Assembly: GCA_033002965.1 (NCBI GenBank)
Contig: JAURVB010012872.1
Coordinates: forward strand, 62,001-126,000
Source of the DNA: Piper betle
Taxonomy: Eukaryota > Streptophyta > Magnoliopsida > Piperales > Piperaceae
DNA length: 64,000 nt
Direction: 5' to 3'
The notes below the pieces were generated by a model that saw only the letters and a program-made list of their open reading frames with translations, searched no databases and was not told where the DNA came from. Positions 23,982 through 36,201 of this stretch are shown here, piece by piece. Position 1 is the stretch's first letter, and every line of letters begins with the position of its first letter. Position numbers and translations under genes: made by a program.

Positions 23982-26422
23982 CTACTTGCTGCTCTTCTTC
24001 GACGGCACCCTCCCATCGGTGCCTGCGAGCATGCCGTACTTATCTTTCCTCGTAAAGTTGGTGCACTCGAACCCCAACGTCCCAGCGAGCACCCTCTGTA
24101 TGTAGTTGGCGACCTCGATCGGGGACTTGCCGCCGGCGACGGTAAGGTCCTTAGGCAGCTGGTTGAGGAAGGTGATCTCGTAGGTGGGCGTGGGGTTCAT
24201 GAAGAAGAAGTAAGGGTCCATGATCTTCCAACCTCGCACGGTGGTGCCGTGGAACATGCTTTGTTTGGTGTTGATCGCGACCGGCACGATCCGATCGGTG
24301 AGCTCGGCGAACAGCGCGCTGAACCGCAGCAAGAACGGTTCCCTGCAAGTGGTGCCCTCGGGGCAGATCACCAAGTCCCCCTCCTTCAACAAGCGCTTGA
24401 TGTTCATGGCGTCCTGCTCTCTCTCTCGGGACAAAGCCACGGCCTTGATGGGGGAGATGAGCTCGGAGAACTTGCTGATGCTGTAGCTGACGCAACTTAT
24501 CTTGCGGCCGAGGGCGACGGCTGTGACGACGGGGTCGAGGACGGTGCGGTGGTTGCAGACGAAGAGGACGCCGGGCTGGCCAGGCTTGGGTGGCGGGGGT
24601 GGGCTGCCTTTGACGACGAGGTTGATGCCCATGAGGGCGTAGTTGCGTCGGACGATGCGTTCGGGCAATGGGAGGTTGATGTAGACGCGGAGGAGGGAGA
24701 GGAGGAAGCCGATGGGCATCCAGAGAAAGGTGAGGAGAGCGACGATGGGGGTCGGGCGGTGCACAAGCCGGCCGTCGTGGAGGACAATGGGGCTCTGCAG
24801 CTTGTTGCGCGGCACCGGGGAGCATTTCGTCTTGGGGACGATGTATGCTTCCTGGTATCACGAATCATGCATGATCACCCCCACCAAAAGAAATAAAAAA
24901 TAAAACATAGAACAAGTTGACATCTTTGTTTGATTATTGCTATTGGTATGAAATTTGAATTCGATGGAAAAATATCGTCGAAAACAGTGATTTTCGTGTA
25001 TGATATTGACACGAGCAGCAGTGCATGCATTGCATCAAAAGGAAACCGACGTTTTCCAACATTTTCATTTGCAAAAACAGGGGGGCGGGGTTTCCAGAAT
25101 TTGCGAAAAACTCGTTAAAATATGATTTGATTTTTTTGTTGTTTACGCAGCTTCAAGTATTATGGGATTTGCAAGAAATATGGGATTCGACCAGAACAGA
25201 GAGATACTCTTAGCCAGAGTTCAAGCTGGGAACAGAAAAATCCGAGGAAACCATTGTTTAACAATTTGGCTCACAACCCAGAAATCCACAAAAAAACCGG
25301 AGTGAACAACAGGAAAAAGGAGAATCCAAACGAACAATTGTCGTCGGAAGAAGGCAAGAAGCTATTTTCAACCATAAAACTGACAAAAACGAAAAAGTGA
25401 TTTTCTAGCACGGAATCGGCAAAAACAGACATCGTTGCTCGAAAATTCGACAAACCAAAGTGAATTTCAACATTGCAATACAGAAGAACTTAGAAGTTTA
25501 TCGATAATTCGATGAAACAATTGTCGCATCGCAAAAGTGACTTCCAAGAAACAGAAGTGAACAATAGAGACCATGCATCATTAAGAGCACGAAACCGTCC
25601 ATGCATCCATGAAAACGATCGTTATCTTAGAATCCAACAAATCCGAAAATGTCATTCCGAAACCATGAAAACCACACACACACGAGAAAAAAAAAGAAAA
25701 GAAAAGTACGCCAGATGATTACCAACAAAGCCATCCATGCAAAATTCTCAAGAGCAGAGATCTTTACCAAAGAAAGAATCAGAAAAAAGAAGAAGATAGA
25801 ACCTTGCAGAGCGACATGAACTCGAAATCCGTCTCCCGGTCGCCCATCCCCAAGTCCGGCAATCTCCCGCCGGCGAACTCCATCTCGAGGGCGGCACGCT
25901 TGAGCCCACCGACCAGCACCCCGGGCTTCGTCACAAACCCCGTCGCCCTCCCCAACTTGGTCACCTCAATCTCCGTCCCCAGCACCTTATCCCCACCAAG
26001 GTACGACTTCACGAACGGCTCCACCAAGATCCTGGGGTTGGCCGTCACCACGTACCGCCGGCCGAAGGAGCTGAACACCGGCCAGCTCTCGGGGTGGACG
26101 TCCTCGGCGTAGAACTTGGGAAGCACCGACCTGGCCGCGAACTCGATGTCGCGCACCTTCAGCCCCGCAAAGGAGAGGAAGATGAGGATCTGGATGGCCA
26201 TGGCCTCGGAGCAGAGGAGGTAGACGAGGATGATGGGCGGCACGGCGGCGAGGAGGATGAGCCCGCGCAGGAGGCTGCCGGCTTCCAAGGCCACCAGCAT
26301 GTAGTAGGGGAAGGCGCTGCCGGAGATAAGCAGGGTGCCGTCGAGGTCGGCGGCGACGGTCTGCTCCGACCGACCGGCGGCGCTGCACTTGGAGATCGGT
26401 TGGTATGGGGGTGCAACACCAT
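23982..26422 (-). CDS. Glycerol-3-phosphate sn-2-acyltransferase, GPAT4/6/8 (cutin) type
   Basis: This ER enzyme acylates glycerol-3-phosphate at sn-2 with oxidised fatty acids and dephosphorylates the product to sn-2 monoacylglycerol, the cutin precursor. Exon 1 ends at 25803 (MSLCK then GTtctat). Exon 2 runs 24851 to the stop at 23982 (EAYIVP...RVPSKKSSK). The 951-bp intron is phase 0. The N-terminal half keeps both phosphatase motifs, DLDGTLL and GDRETD, the mark of bifunctional GPAT4/6/8 as opposed to GPAT5/7. The C-terminal half has the PlsC motifs NHRTVLDP and [15 protein letters not shown]. The total is about 495 residues, the family norm. The start is odd: the ATG at 26422 has an ideal plant context (caacaATGG) but lies one frame away from the conserved PPYQPISKC, and the conserved frame has no ATG before DLDGTLL. 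A small indel just after the start is likely; an unseen upstream exon or non-AUG start is the alternative. Confidence 0.94.
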
Positions 26423-26459
26423 TGTTGATCGATGATGATGATGAATGACACACCAACAA

Positions 26460-26980
26460 TTACACTATTATTATACTATATACTACTATATGTTGTTGGT
26501 CTCTCGTGATAATTGACATACATTCAAGAGGATGGGGGAAGGAGGAAGCATGGCAGCAATGGGTGGCGGTGGTGGGTGTATAAATAAGAGGAGGTGGAGG
26601 GTAAGGGTAAACTGTAAAGCATACTGGCAGGTCTGGGCATTGAATTAGCACAGAGCTCTAACGGCGGCTGTGCCTTCGTTGTTTGTCTATCCGTACCACA
26701 ATACCAGCAGTGTTGGAGAAGGATCTGTTTTGTGTTTGGTTACTCCTATTTAAAAGTCTAATCATGTTTAGGAGGTGGTTTTTGAAAATTTATTATAAGT
26801 TTAGAATCAGTTGAAGATGTAATACCTGATCTTTTCTCATTTTATAGAAATAAATATTGGCTTCATATTTATTGGAAAAAAAATCCCTAGAGCTAGATTT
26901 CAAGGTTAACTTTTTTTTAATTTTACATTGAATTTTACTCAATCCAACTTATATATCTTCGAGTTATAACTTAAGAGTTA
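26460..26980. other. GPAT upstream region
   Basis: This should contain the minus-strand GPAT promoter and leader. A near-palindromic TATA-like stretch (tataaata) lies at about 26577-26586. No other gene is seen. Confidence 0.45.
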
Positions 26981-26989
26981 TATTAAATA

Positions 26990-27262
26990 AAAATATAATT
27001 AAACAAAATGATATAAAAATTTTAAAAATTTTTATTATATGTTTGGATAATAAAAAAATCAAATATTTATTTTCATGTAAACGTGCACATACCTTTCAAA
27101 ATTTCTTCTAATTTATTTTATTTTTTGTGAGAAAATATTGATCAATAAAAATTTTACATAGATTTATCTTTATTAAAATTTAAATTCTTTTAACTCAATT
27201 TCAAGATTAAAATTTGTGACTTTCAAATTTTATAATTTTTTATTTAGTTTAGGACAACCAAA
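26990..27262 (-). mobile_element. Partial second copy of the SEC61-intron MITE family
   Basis: The reverse complement follows the left half of the 9303-10006 element: tttggttgtcc, then taaaatttgaaagtcacaaatttt, tatgtaaaattttt and tatgtgcacgttta-type motifs in the same order. The outer end near 27262 keeps ggacaaccaaac. The other end was not delimited and may extend to about 26735. Confidence 0.6.
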
Positions 27263-28836
27263 CATATTGAGTTAAAATAAAATCAACTTCAAGTTAACTT
27301 GGTTTGTGCTCCCCTAAAATATATGGTTGCCCTTTTATTTTATTTTTTATACTCGTATTAATAATATATTCTAATCTTTATATATAAATATAAGACAATA
27401 ACATATAATTTAGTAATTTGATTGAGAGTAATAATAAAAGTCAGAACTAATATTTATCTGCAACTGGATATGTAACATTTATTAGAGGTGGGTCCGAGGG
27501 GGCTGGGTACTTCTTGGCCAAAAGAATTTGCAGTCTGTAGCGGCCCGCCACGAGATAAATATTAAAAAATGCCAATGGGTGAAAGGTGAAGATGATCATC
27601 CAAGGCCCCTCATTTGTTGATTTCAAGATCACAGTATACATTATACATTATAAATAAGTTAATGCTCATATACACTTGTATACTTATAATGTATATACAT
27701 TATATACTAGCAAAGGTGGTAAGCCATACACACCCAATAATAAAGATATACTCCAAAATGTTATATAGATGGACTTATTGCATAACAAATAGGCTATATT
27801 ATGATATGATATTTAATAGATGAGTCTTACCTACACCTCCAATAGCTAATACTAAGATATGTTTTTTATTTTAAGTAATTTTATAGGTTTCACAATTTAA
27901 ATATTACATAAATAAATAAAATATTAAATAATAATACTATTATAAAATTTTACCATAATCTAATAATTTTAGCAATTTCATATTAATTATCAAAGTAATT
28001 ATAACAAAATTTAATTTTAAAATATTTATATGTTAACTTATGCATCTTTTGAAAATTCAAAAGCGTGTTATAACGATGTCAAAAAATTATAAAATTTTAT
28101 CAACCACTTATTTAGAGACCTTACTTAATATATATATATATATATATATATGTATTATTTTGTAAAACCTATTAAAGATAAATTAAATTAAATATATAGC
28201 TTATATAAGTTATATGAAGCGTAACTCATACAAATTTTCCCCTAAATAGATAGATTTTAATAATAATCTTCGCTTGAATGAGAAGTAGAATTATAATAAT
28301 TTAATATATATTTTTAATTTTATTATTTTGTTGAGTGGTTAAATCTTTTATTTTTAATCAAAGTTTGAGTTCTATACCCCTTTTTTATTAATAGAAATCA
28401 AATAATTAGCTTACCTTAAATTGATTATTCCTATATTAATGCTTTCACATAATTATATCACTTAAGCCTTATTCATTTAAGTCGAATATTTTTTTAATTT
28501 TTACTAATTCATAGGGCTGAAATAAGGTTAATGACGTGGACAAGTCGTTGGGCTGGCTCGAAGAGATTTTAGTACAAAGTTTTAAAAACTAGGTTCATTC
28601 ATTGAGTAGATTAATCCGTGGGTGGCTTGGGCAGGGCCTTCTAAGGTAAAAACGACTCTTCGACTTAGTTAATTAAGTAGGCTAGTCACGTCTTCCAGAT
28701 TAATTGCGATCTGCAGACATATCTGCAGGTGATAGATGACTGGTAGTGGTAGCCATAAATTCTGCAAGTGATTCATTAAAGAAGAAGCATGTGTGCCGTG
28801 TTGTCTGTGTAACAAAATAGCAACCAGCCTTGTTAG
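27263..28836. other. AT-rich spacer
   Basis: Nothing gene-like is seen. A (TA)n tract lies at about 28128-28152. A short GC-richer block lies at about 28540-28640. Confidence 0.5.
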
Positions 28837-29259
28837 CACGGTGTAACCAAGCCGAGCTTTTTTAAGTATTTTATGTTTGATTTAAATTCGTGTTTATTAA
28901 TTTTATGTTTAAAATAAACAATTCGTTAAATAATAAATAAAATTTAAGTTTAATATATTTAAACTCAAAAAAATATTCGGCTCGATTTGGCTTAACACGG
29001 CTCCTCAATACTATTAATTTTACATTGTACTTTATATTATTAAAAAAAATTTTAATCTTATATAAATTAAAATTAGCCAAATATAAACATTCGTTCGATT
29101 CAAATTCTACTCGAAAAAATATCAAGTAAAATACAAACCAAACCTAAATACCATAATATATCAAAACTTGTAAAATTTTCAAACAAAGTTAAATATATTT
29201 GTTAAAAATTACTTCGAATTTAAAAATAACCATCATTTTAACTCGGCTCATTTACACCC
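28837..29259. mobile_element. Non-autonomous hAT MITE, 423 bp
   Basis: The left end cacggtgtaaccaagccgag mirrors the right end, whose complement reads ggggtgtaaatgagccgag. They are flanked by cttgttag (28829-28836) and cttgctag (29260-29267), an 8-bp duplication matching at 7 of 8 positions. The interior is AT-rich and non-coding. Confidence 0.8.
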
Positions 29260-30384
29260 CTTGCTAGCTAGCTACCTTAGATCAAACGCCTACGTACCAT
29301 TATTAACATATATACATATATAAACACGGTTAAGATGGAGAAATTAAGCAGCTATGACTTGCACCCTATGCATAAACCGGCTCTGATATATTAGTAAAGA
29401 CTAAAGTGTAGTATTAATATCAAATGGGAGTGCACAATGCATGAGTATCAATTGTCTACTCCTTTCACCTTTCTTTTTCATCCTTCTCCAGCATTGATAC
29501 AAGCATTAATTAGTTCGGATCAGAAGCAAGTTTTCGTCGGATCCGAGTGGCCCATAGTTACGTTGGTTGCATTAACTATTTCCCTGTCTTGTACGCCGGT
29601 AAGGCTTCTGTTGAGAAGGACAATCACCAATTTGCCGTTTCTCGGTTAAAACTAATGTGAGGGGCTTTCTCGTGATTCCCGTGATGACCACTTTTTATGG
29701 CAACGAACAAGGCCAACTTTTGAGCTTATTATGTGCAGGTAAGGTGAGGGATTTATTCCGTAATCACCGTATTGTGCGGCTCGTAAAGCCAATGACCCGT
29801 CCAGGGCATCAACTTAACACATTTGCTAAGTTTTATTATGGCAGGTTAGAAAAGAAGCGTCAAGGAGAATTATTCACGAAAACAAGGTAGATGCAAATTT
29901 ATGAAAGGTATCCAAATTGTTGAACATCGGCTCACTATTGTAAATATGTTCTTCATTAGATGCTGATGGTTACCAGACTTTGGTTCCTTCTCTTAGAAAT
30001 TTCACGGCGATTAATTAAGATTTGGAAGGCAATACACTCGGCCTGGAAAGGGCTCGGCTTGGATGGATGGGCTTATAAGTGCACATGATAAGTACTTCTG
30101 GGGCCCAATTACAGGAAGGCCAGTGAGAAGAGTGTGCTTAAGGAGTGTTATCTTTTGTTCATCCATAAGATCTAACAAAGTCCGTTGCCATGGCGTACAA
30201 CCCGTGAATGCTGTTATTGATTGCATGCGTATCCTTTCTTTCAATCATGACCTGTTTTCAGAAATGATAAATGTATTTCTTTACGCTATAATCCTACTCT
30301 TCTCTCTGTCTATATGAAGTTTGAACAATACTAATCCTACTATTTGCAACAATACTTCCACCCTTTTCCTTCGTGAATCCTCAC
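29260..30384. other. Spacer with unrecognised open stretches
   Basis: Several 70-85 codon open frames occur (29437-29649 and 29657-29890 on +, 30011-30244 on -). None shows a domain or family I can name, and splice structure is not apparent. They are left unassigned. A remnant of the gene fragment to the right, or an organelle-derived insert, cannot be excluded. Confidence 0.4.
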
Positions 30385-30962
30385 TTAATCACATCCCCTT
30401 CCATTAGCATGCATGCACAACCCCTCGTCGCTCCGACCCACCGTGAAAATGGCGAGGAAGATGAGGAGGTAGACCATGAGGGTGGGGGTGGGGGAGAAGA
30501 TGGATTGGAAGAGCCAGACGAAGGAGGTGTGAAGCTCGCTCTCGACATGGCGGATGATCTGCTCCAGGTCCTGATAGAAGAGGGCCTCCCGAAGCCTCAA
30601 GACGAAGCTCTGCACTTCGCCGATAATGAAGACGGTCGACGAGAAAGCCCTCTTCACCGGGCAGCCGGAGTAGCCACCGCCGTCGCCGGCGAGGGAGAGC
30701 CCATTGATTACGCCGGCCCTGTTCCGCCGGTGGTCATGCTCTGGACTAGCTCCTCCATCTTCCCGGCGAAGTCCTCCGGCGAGAAGGAAAAGCCGTGATC
30801 TTGCAAGGTGGCGGGGGTCGTCCTTCTTTCCATGGCGAGCTCGCAAGAGCGGCGTACTCTTCGTACGCTCGCCGTCGCCGGACTGCCGAGAAAAGACTGC
30901 CGGCAAACTATGTTGGCGGCGGAACATCTGGTAGTGGATATTCCGGCGGCGGCGGATGCCAT
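30385..30962 (-). pseudogene. Broken first exon of a plastid-targeted-looking plant protein
   Basis: The frame from an ATG at 30962 reads MASAAAGISTTRCSAANIVC..., a transit-peptide-like start, through FSFSPEDFAGKMEELVQSMT, and stops at about 30708. The neighbouring frame continues with conserved-looking sequence: VINGLSLAGDGGGYSGCPVK, GEVQSFVLRLREALF, LEQIIRHVESELHTSFVWLF and PTLMVYLLIFLAIFTV. The switch near 30719-30728 (gttccgcc) needs one extra base, so a single-nucleotide loss explains it. After FTV there is a possible donor (GTgggtc) but no recognisable downstream exon. The second part resembles an uncharacterised plant protein family; I cannot name it with confidence. Confidence 0.6.
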
Positions 30963-33467
30963 CTTCCTGTCGAATTGGTGATGCAAAGAATCTCTCACAC
31001 ACTCTTTCCAACCTGCCAGTCGGTGAAGAAGATCAAAACCTGGAAAAAGTAAATTGCAGAAACACCGATGAATGATCAAGAGAAATATCAACCTCTGTTA
31101 AAACTCTCATCAATCACGTCTCACGGCAAGAAAAAGGAGTTTGATAAAGACTAAAGAGAGGTGGGATTGATGGATTGAGAATTCACAGTAAAATAAAAGG
31201 AAGGTCTCTGTGTGCGTACCTTCTTCTCTAAATCGATGTCTGAAACTATGTGGTTGAGGTTGAGCTGCTCCTTACCTGAACGATGGTGGGGTATGGCCAT
31301 GCCAACGGCGGTGAGAGGTCACCTGCCTCCATTTATTTGTATTCATATGGTAGCTACCAAGGAAATCTCTTGCTCTTTTCACCATAAGAGTATTGGAAAC
31401 TGGAAAATGCTAGGAGAGATCGTAGCATGGAATCGTATATCATATGTATATGCATACCCTTTCTTTCAATCAGACTTTCTTTCTTTTAATGCATCCATCT
31501 ATGTCCAGAGTAGGAGCAGCGGCTTCTTTACTTTAATTTTTGTTGTTACAGCTTGTCACCTACTTTGGGGTATAAAGTTTGTATATTAAATGTAGTAAGA
31601 ATTCGGACTCTACTCACTTGATAATATACTAAATGACAATTAAAAGTTTAATTTAATCATTTGATATATTTTGTTAATTGGTAGTACGTTACTTTCGAAA
31701 TTTAGAGGGGAAATGTCTCTCACTAAGTGACTGCTACTAATATTTAGCAAAAGTCCAAAACTTTAATTAGAAGCATAGACTATTTTTAACGTTTGTCTGG
31801 GAATAAAAGTCAGACACTTGTACTCGAGTCCAGTTGCTGCCAGTCTATTCCCTCCCAATTACTCCACCGTCAAATTGAGAAAGACGCCATGTCGACTCAG
31901 AAGATTTGTTGGTTTTTCTGACAGCCACTTTGCCTCTATTTTTCCTTGGGTAAGTTTGTCCAATTGCCATACGTATGTAGTAAAGTATAATATGCTAGCT
32001 TGCGTTGAAAAAAAGAAACGGAAGGTTTTTAACCTTGCATTGTATGGACACCCCGTTGGAAGCCTCATTAAAATGAATAGACAAAAAAGGAATATTATTG
32101 CTTCTTAAGTGCAAAAATCTCCCACGGGTACATAAGTCAAAAGTGGAGACATGTAAATATATGGAGGATGATGATTTTGTTTTGGTGCAGTGCCAATGCG
32201 TTGCGAATTGATGTTGACGGTTGGTAGCATGTTCAAATATTTTTACTAACACGTAAGTATATACGGTCGAAACAATTAATATAATGATAAATTTGAATAT
32301 CCCGAGAGATGAATTTCTTTAAATTAATTAAAAAATCAAATTAAGAGCAAAATAAAATAATTGACTTAACTAAATCTAAATAATAACTTTAAATAAAAAG
32401 ATATGTTAAAATGATAAAACTCATTCTAAGGTCGAATTTCCTTTAACATAAATTTAATTTTCATCAAATCTTACTCTTATTTATTAGTCCCTTGGATTGT
32501 CGATTTAGGATAATTATATCACATGGTGGCTCCCTTTTCTTTATGCTTTTATTATTTTACCTCAATTTCAACCTCCCGGTGATAATTGATTAATCAACAA
32601 AATAATACATTAAGATTTGTCTTACAATCGCATACAGTGTTGTGTATCTTTCGACCACAACAAGAAACAAGTCAAAAGACTCATCGTATGATAAATTATT
32701 AATGACTAATCTAATTAATTTCTCCCAAAATCTAATTAAACCTCATGATATAAGATATAGACGATCAATCTATTCTTATTTTGTTCAATTGTTCAATTAA
32801 ATTATGTTAAGTTTTATTCTTCTCTAGAATGAAATAAAAGACTATTCCATAATAAAAATTAAAAATAATATAAAAAAAGAAACTAATTTTTATTATGAAA
32901 GATAAAGAAATTACAAAAACTAGAAATATTTTCTTTCACTAAACTGCTAAGTCAAAAGTTAAGATATGATCAACAATAAATGACCACTCTTTTTATATAG
33001 AAGTGGAAATATAATAATTTGAAGAGAGTGTTCACAAATCGATGTAGTCTAATTAATTATGATATCGCTTCAAGTGTCCAACTCCTTGACTCCATTAAAC
33101 ACCATAACTTATAGCCATTAGGTGGGGCCAAGTGTCATGACCATTCAATTCCAAAGCTTAATTTATTCATCTTTTTTTCATTGAAACACTAAAATTAAGC
33201 ATATCTAATAAAATATTAATTAACACCAAAAATAAAGTAAAATATTACTTAATTAATAATATTTATATATGGGAAGTACAAAATTATATTAAAAATATGG
33301 GTAAATATTATATATTTTAAACACATATCGTAATGTGACAGCCACAAAGGATGAGTTGTGTACTTTTCATTTTTCATTTTTTAAAATATATTTCTGCACC
33401 TATTGCCTCATGCCCGTAGATATTTGAAAGGTTTTGTTATAAAAAAGCAAGTTAATTGCTGTTACAT
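30963..33467. other. AT-rich intergenic spacer
   Basis: No gene or RNA is recognised on either strand. Its right end is the (TA)n tract at 33468-33483 bounding the first foldback element. Confidence 0.5.
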
Positions 33468-33483
33468 TATATATATATATATA

Positions 33484-34799
33484 GTCCCTCTTTCGTGCAC
33501 TGCACCACAACCACAGTCGCTGGATCAAAATCGAGCTACTGTTAATTCTCCCCCTCGCTTTCTCGCCGCTCTACCCTCACCGCCCCTGCCTGCAGCAGGC
33601 ACTCCCTGGCCTCCCAGCTGTCGTCGGCGGTATTTTGTTGGGGCAAGGAAAGAAAGCGCTGGCGAGGTAGTGACAGCATTGGCTAGTGGGCGGCTAGTGG
33701 CGATATGGTGCGGCAAAAAATAGGGGGGGTGGCAATCGGTAGGGGAAGAAAGAGGGGAGAAGGAAATGGGCGGGGACAGTTTTAGAATAAAAACTTTGAC
33801 TCGCCCCATACATGAGTCAATATTACAAAAATATATCCAAAAAAATATTTTAAAAATATATTAAAATTTAATAAAATAAAATAATCAAGTTCTAACTCAA
33901 ATAACATGTTATTTGAGTTAGAACTCGATTATTTTATTTTATGGTATTTTACTATATTTTTTCATATTTTTTGGGATATATTTCGTAATATTGATTTGAG
34001 TCGGGAGCGAGTCAAGTTTTTAATGATTGCGCAATGTGCTTTGAAGACTATTGCTGGCAGGGGAAATAGAGGAAGTGAGAAAAGAGTGAGTCAATATGTT
34101 TTGTAAAATTGACTCAAGTCGGGTGCGATGAAATATGTCCCAAAAATATTTTAAAAATATAGTAAAATATTATAAAATAAAATAAAATAGTTATAACTTG
34201 ATTATTTTATTTTATGATATTTTTCTGTATTTTTTATTTATTTCATAATATTGACTCGAGGCAAGAGTGAGTCAAATTTTTATTACAAAATTGTCATCAT
34301 TTCGTTTTTCTTCACCGACCCTACTTTCTCCCTCGCTAACAGATACTTTTATTTTTGTTTTGCCACCTCCGCTGGCGACCTCACCGCCGCCGTCACCTGC
34401 ACCACCATGCAGTCCAGGTCGATGTCGCACTCCATGATGAAGTCGAAGGGGTGAGGAGGGCACCGGCGTCCAGTACACGGTGGGGAGGAGCTCGGTTGAG
34501 TGGCAAAATTAGGCGGGGGGAGAGACGAGCAATAGGGGGAGATAGCGCGGGTGGGGGCAAAATGGGCGACTGGGGCAGTGGGGGGAGTGGCTGGGAGCGG
34601 CGACTACGAGTAGGGGCGGGGAGAGTGGCGTGAAGGGGCGAGGGGAGCAGCGGCTACGGGCGAGGGAGGTGGGGAGGGAAGCGGCGAGAAAGCGGGGAAG
34701 GGGGGGGGCAACAACGTGGGGCGTTAGACTAAAATCTAATGGCCAACTCTCCTATGTGATACCTGCGCTGCCAAAATAGGGCAGCTCACAGGAGAGAAT

Positions 34800-34802
<3 letters not shown>
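33484..34802. mobile_element. (TA)n-flanked foldback element, copy C
   Basis: It is bounded by (TA)8 at 33468-33483 and (TA)34 at 34803-34870. The two ends carry inverted GC-rich arms sharing gctttctcgccgct, near 33558-33575 on + and as its complement near 34685-34700. The right end contains gcgctgccaaaatagggcag, almost the same as the right end of the next element (gcgctgctaaaatagggcag). The centre is AT-rich with a strong palindrome. No transposase is seen. Confidence 0.65.
33866..33947. repeat. Near-perfect palindrome in element C
   Basis: Arms of about 41 nt meet at ataacaTGTTAT (centre at about 33906/33907) with one mismatch (atcaagttc against atcgagttc). A diverged further copy of one arm with its gactcg-flank lies at about 34130-34260. 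The DNA or transcript could fold into a hairpin. Confidence 0.8.

Positions 34803-34870
<68 letters not shown>
34803..34870. repeat. (TA)34 microsatellite
   Basis: Sixty-eight nt of uninterrupted TA lie between elements C and A. It appears to be the insertion substrate or by-product of both elements. Confidence 0.95.
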
Positions 34871-34872
<2 letters not shown>

Positions 34873-35827
34873 AAAATGCTGCTGTGCGCTGCAGTCTTTT
34901 GTAGCGCACTGCAGCGCACGGCCCGTGGGCCGTTGGATGAAAATCCAACGGCCCACGGGCCTCAAACCAGAACTCCACCCGCCCGACCCGCTTAACCCGT
35001 CCGACCCGCCGCCCGTCCGAACCCGCCGCCCGCCCGACGCCGCCCGCCCGACCCCGCCCGCCCGACGCCGCCGCCCGACAGCGCCGCCTCTCGCCGCCCT
35101 GCGACCGACCCTCCCCGCCGCGGCTTCCCTGGCAAGCGCCGCCCGCGGCCCTGCTCCCAGCCCCCACCGCGACCCGACCAACCTACCGCCCCGCCGCGGC
35201 CCGCCCGCCCGCCCCGCCGCCGTGGCCCCCCGAGCTGCCCGCCCCTCCGCCGCGGCGTAGGCGCGCTTGGGGGGCCACGGCGGGGCGGGCGAGGGTGGTC
35301 GCCGCGGCTTGGGGCGGGCGGCGGGCCGCGGCGGGGCGGTAGATTGGTTGGGTCGCGGTGGGGGGCTGGGAGCAGGGCCGCGGGCGGCGCTTGCCAGGGA
35401 AGCCGCGGCGGGGAGGGTCGGTCGCAGGGCGGCGAGCGGGCGGCGTTGTCGGGCGGCGGCGTCGGGCGGGCGGGGTCGGGCGGGCGGCGACGGGCGGGCG
35501 GGCGGCGTCGGGCGGGCGGCGGGCGTTGGGCAGGGTGGCGGGCGGGCGGGCGTTGGGCGTTGGGCAAGGCGTCGGGCGGCGTTGGGCGGCGTCCGGCGGC
35601 GTCGGACGGTGTCGGGCGGCGTCGGGCGGGCAGCGGGCGGCGGGCGGCGGGCGGGCGGGTGGCGGGCAGGGCGGCGGGCGGGCGGATCGGGCGGGTCTGA
35701 CGGGCCGGTAAACGGGTCTAAAGGGGTGGGTGGGTGGTTTGATTGTGGGCCGTCGGATCAAGATCCGACGGCCCACGAGAGGCAGCGCCAATGCGCTGCT
35801 AAAATAGGGCAGCGCACTGTAGCGCTG

Positions 35828-35830
<3 letters not shown>
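34871..35830. mobile_element. (TA)n-flanked GC-rich foldback element, copy A (960 bp)
   Basis: Almost the whole element is one long inverted repeat centred at about 35265. The left arm block at about 35100-35200 (cttccctggcaagcgccgcc, ccccaccgcgacccgacc) returns complemented at about 35340-35440. Each end carries a hairpin: 34921-34960 (18-bp perfect stems, gaaa loop) and 35745-35776 (15-bp perfect stems, aa loop). Both have the core GGCCGTYGGAT/ATCCRACGGCC. Outside them lie gcgctgc/gcagcgc-rich palindromic segments. TA tracts of 68 and 40 nt bound it. The ORFs across it are simple-sequence artefacts. Confidence 0.85.

Positions 35831-35870
<40 letters not shown>
35831..35870. repeat. (TA)20 microsatellite
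   Basis: Forty nt of pure TA form the shared boundary of elements A and B. Confidence 0.95.
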
Positions 35871-35873
<3 letters not shown>

Positions 35874-36047
35874 GGCGAGGTAGCTGTGTTGCAGCACAGC
35901 CATGTTGGCTGTGCTGCAATTTTTAGCCGTTGGATAGAGAATCCAACGGCTAGAAGGATGCCCTATATCCACCTTGGCTGTGCTCGTCGTCAACCGCCTC
36001 CTCGGCCCGACCCCTCGCGGGAAGGAATGGTGTGACGGATCGGATGA

Positions 36048-36201
36048 CGACGGGTGACGGCGTCACTCGGCGATGACGATTTGCCACCTCGCATGGCGCT
36101 CGATTATTCGGAGGACGACGATGGCAGGGAGCAGCGGCTGATTCGGACCGCCCCCTTGTCAACTCGTTCGATGTGAAGGCGCTCAGAGGCTCGACTACGA
36201 G
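36048..36201 (+). pseudogene. HAK/KUP transporter exon 1 fragment, left arm of element B
   Basis: The segment reads DDLPPRMALDYSEDDDGREQ and ends at a donor (gactacgag then GTattg). It parallels the exon at 39421-39591 but has lost bases, including those encoding the EVPGA part, so the frame is broken after TAPL. It is the less intact of the two inverted copies. Confidence 0.7.

Noticed and set aside
29437..29890. Two consecutive 70-77 codon frames considered as an organelle DNA insert
   Set aside because: No organelle gene could be matched from sequence knowledge; left unassigned.
34786..35926. Several 110-220 codon Arg/Gly/Pro/Ala-rich open frames on both strands
   Set aside because: They are low-complexity translations of the GC-rich foldback arms, continuing into TA repeats (YIYIYI).
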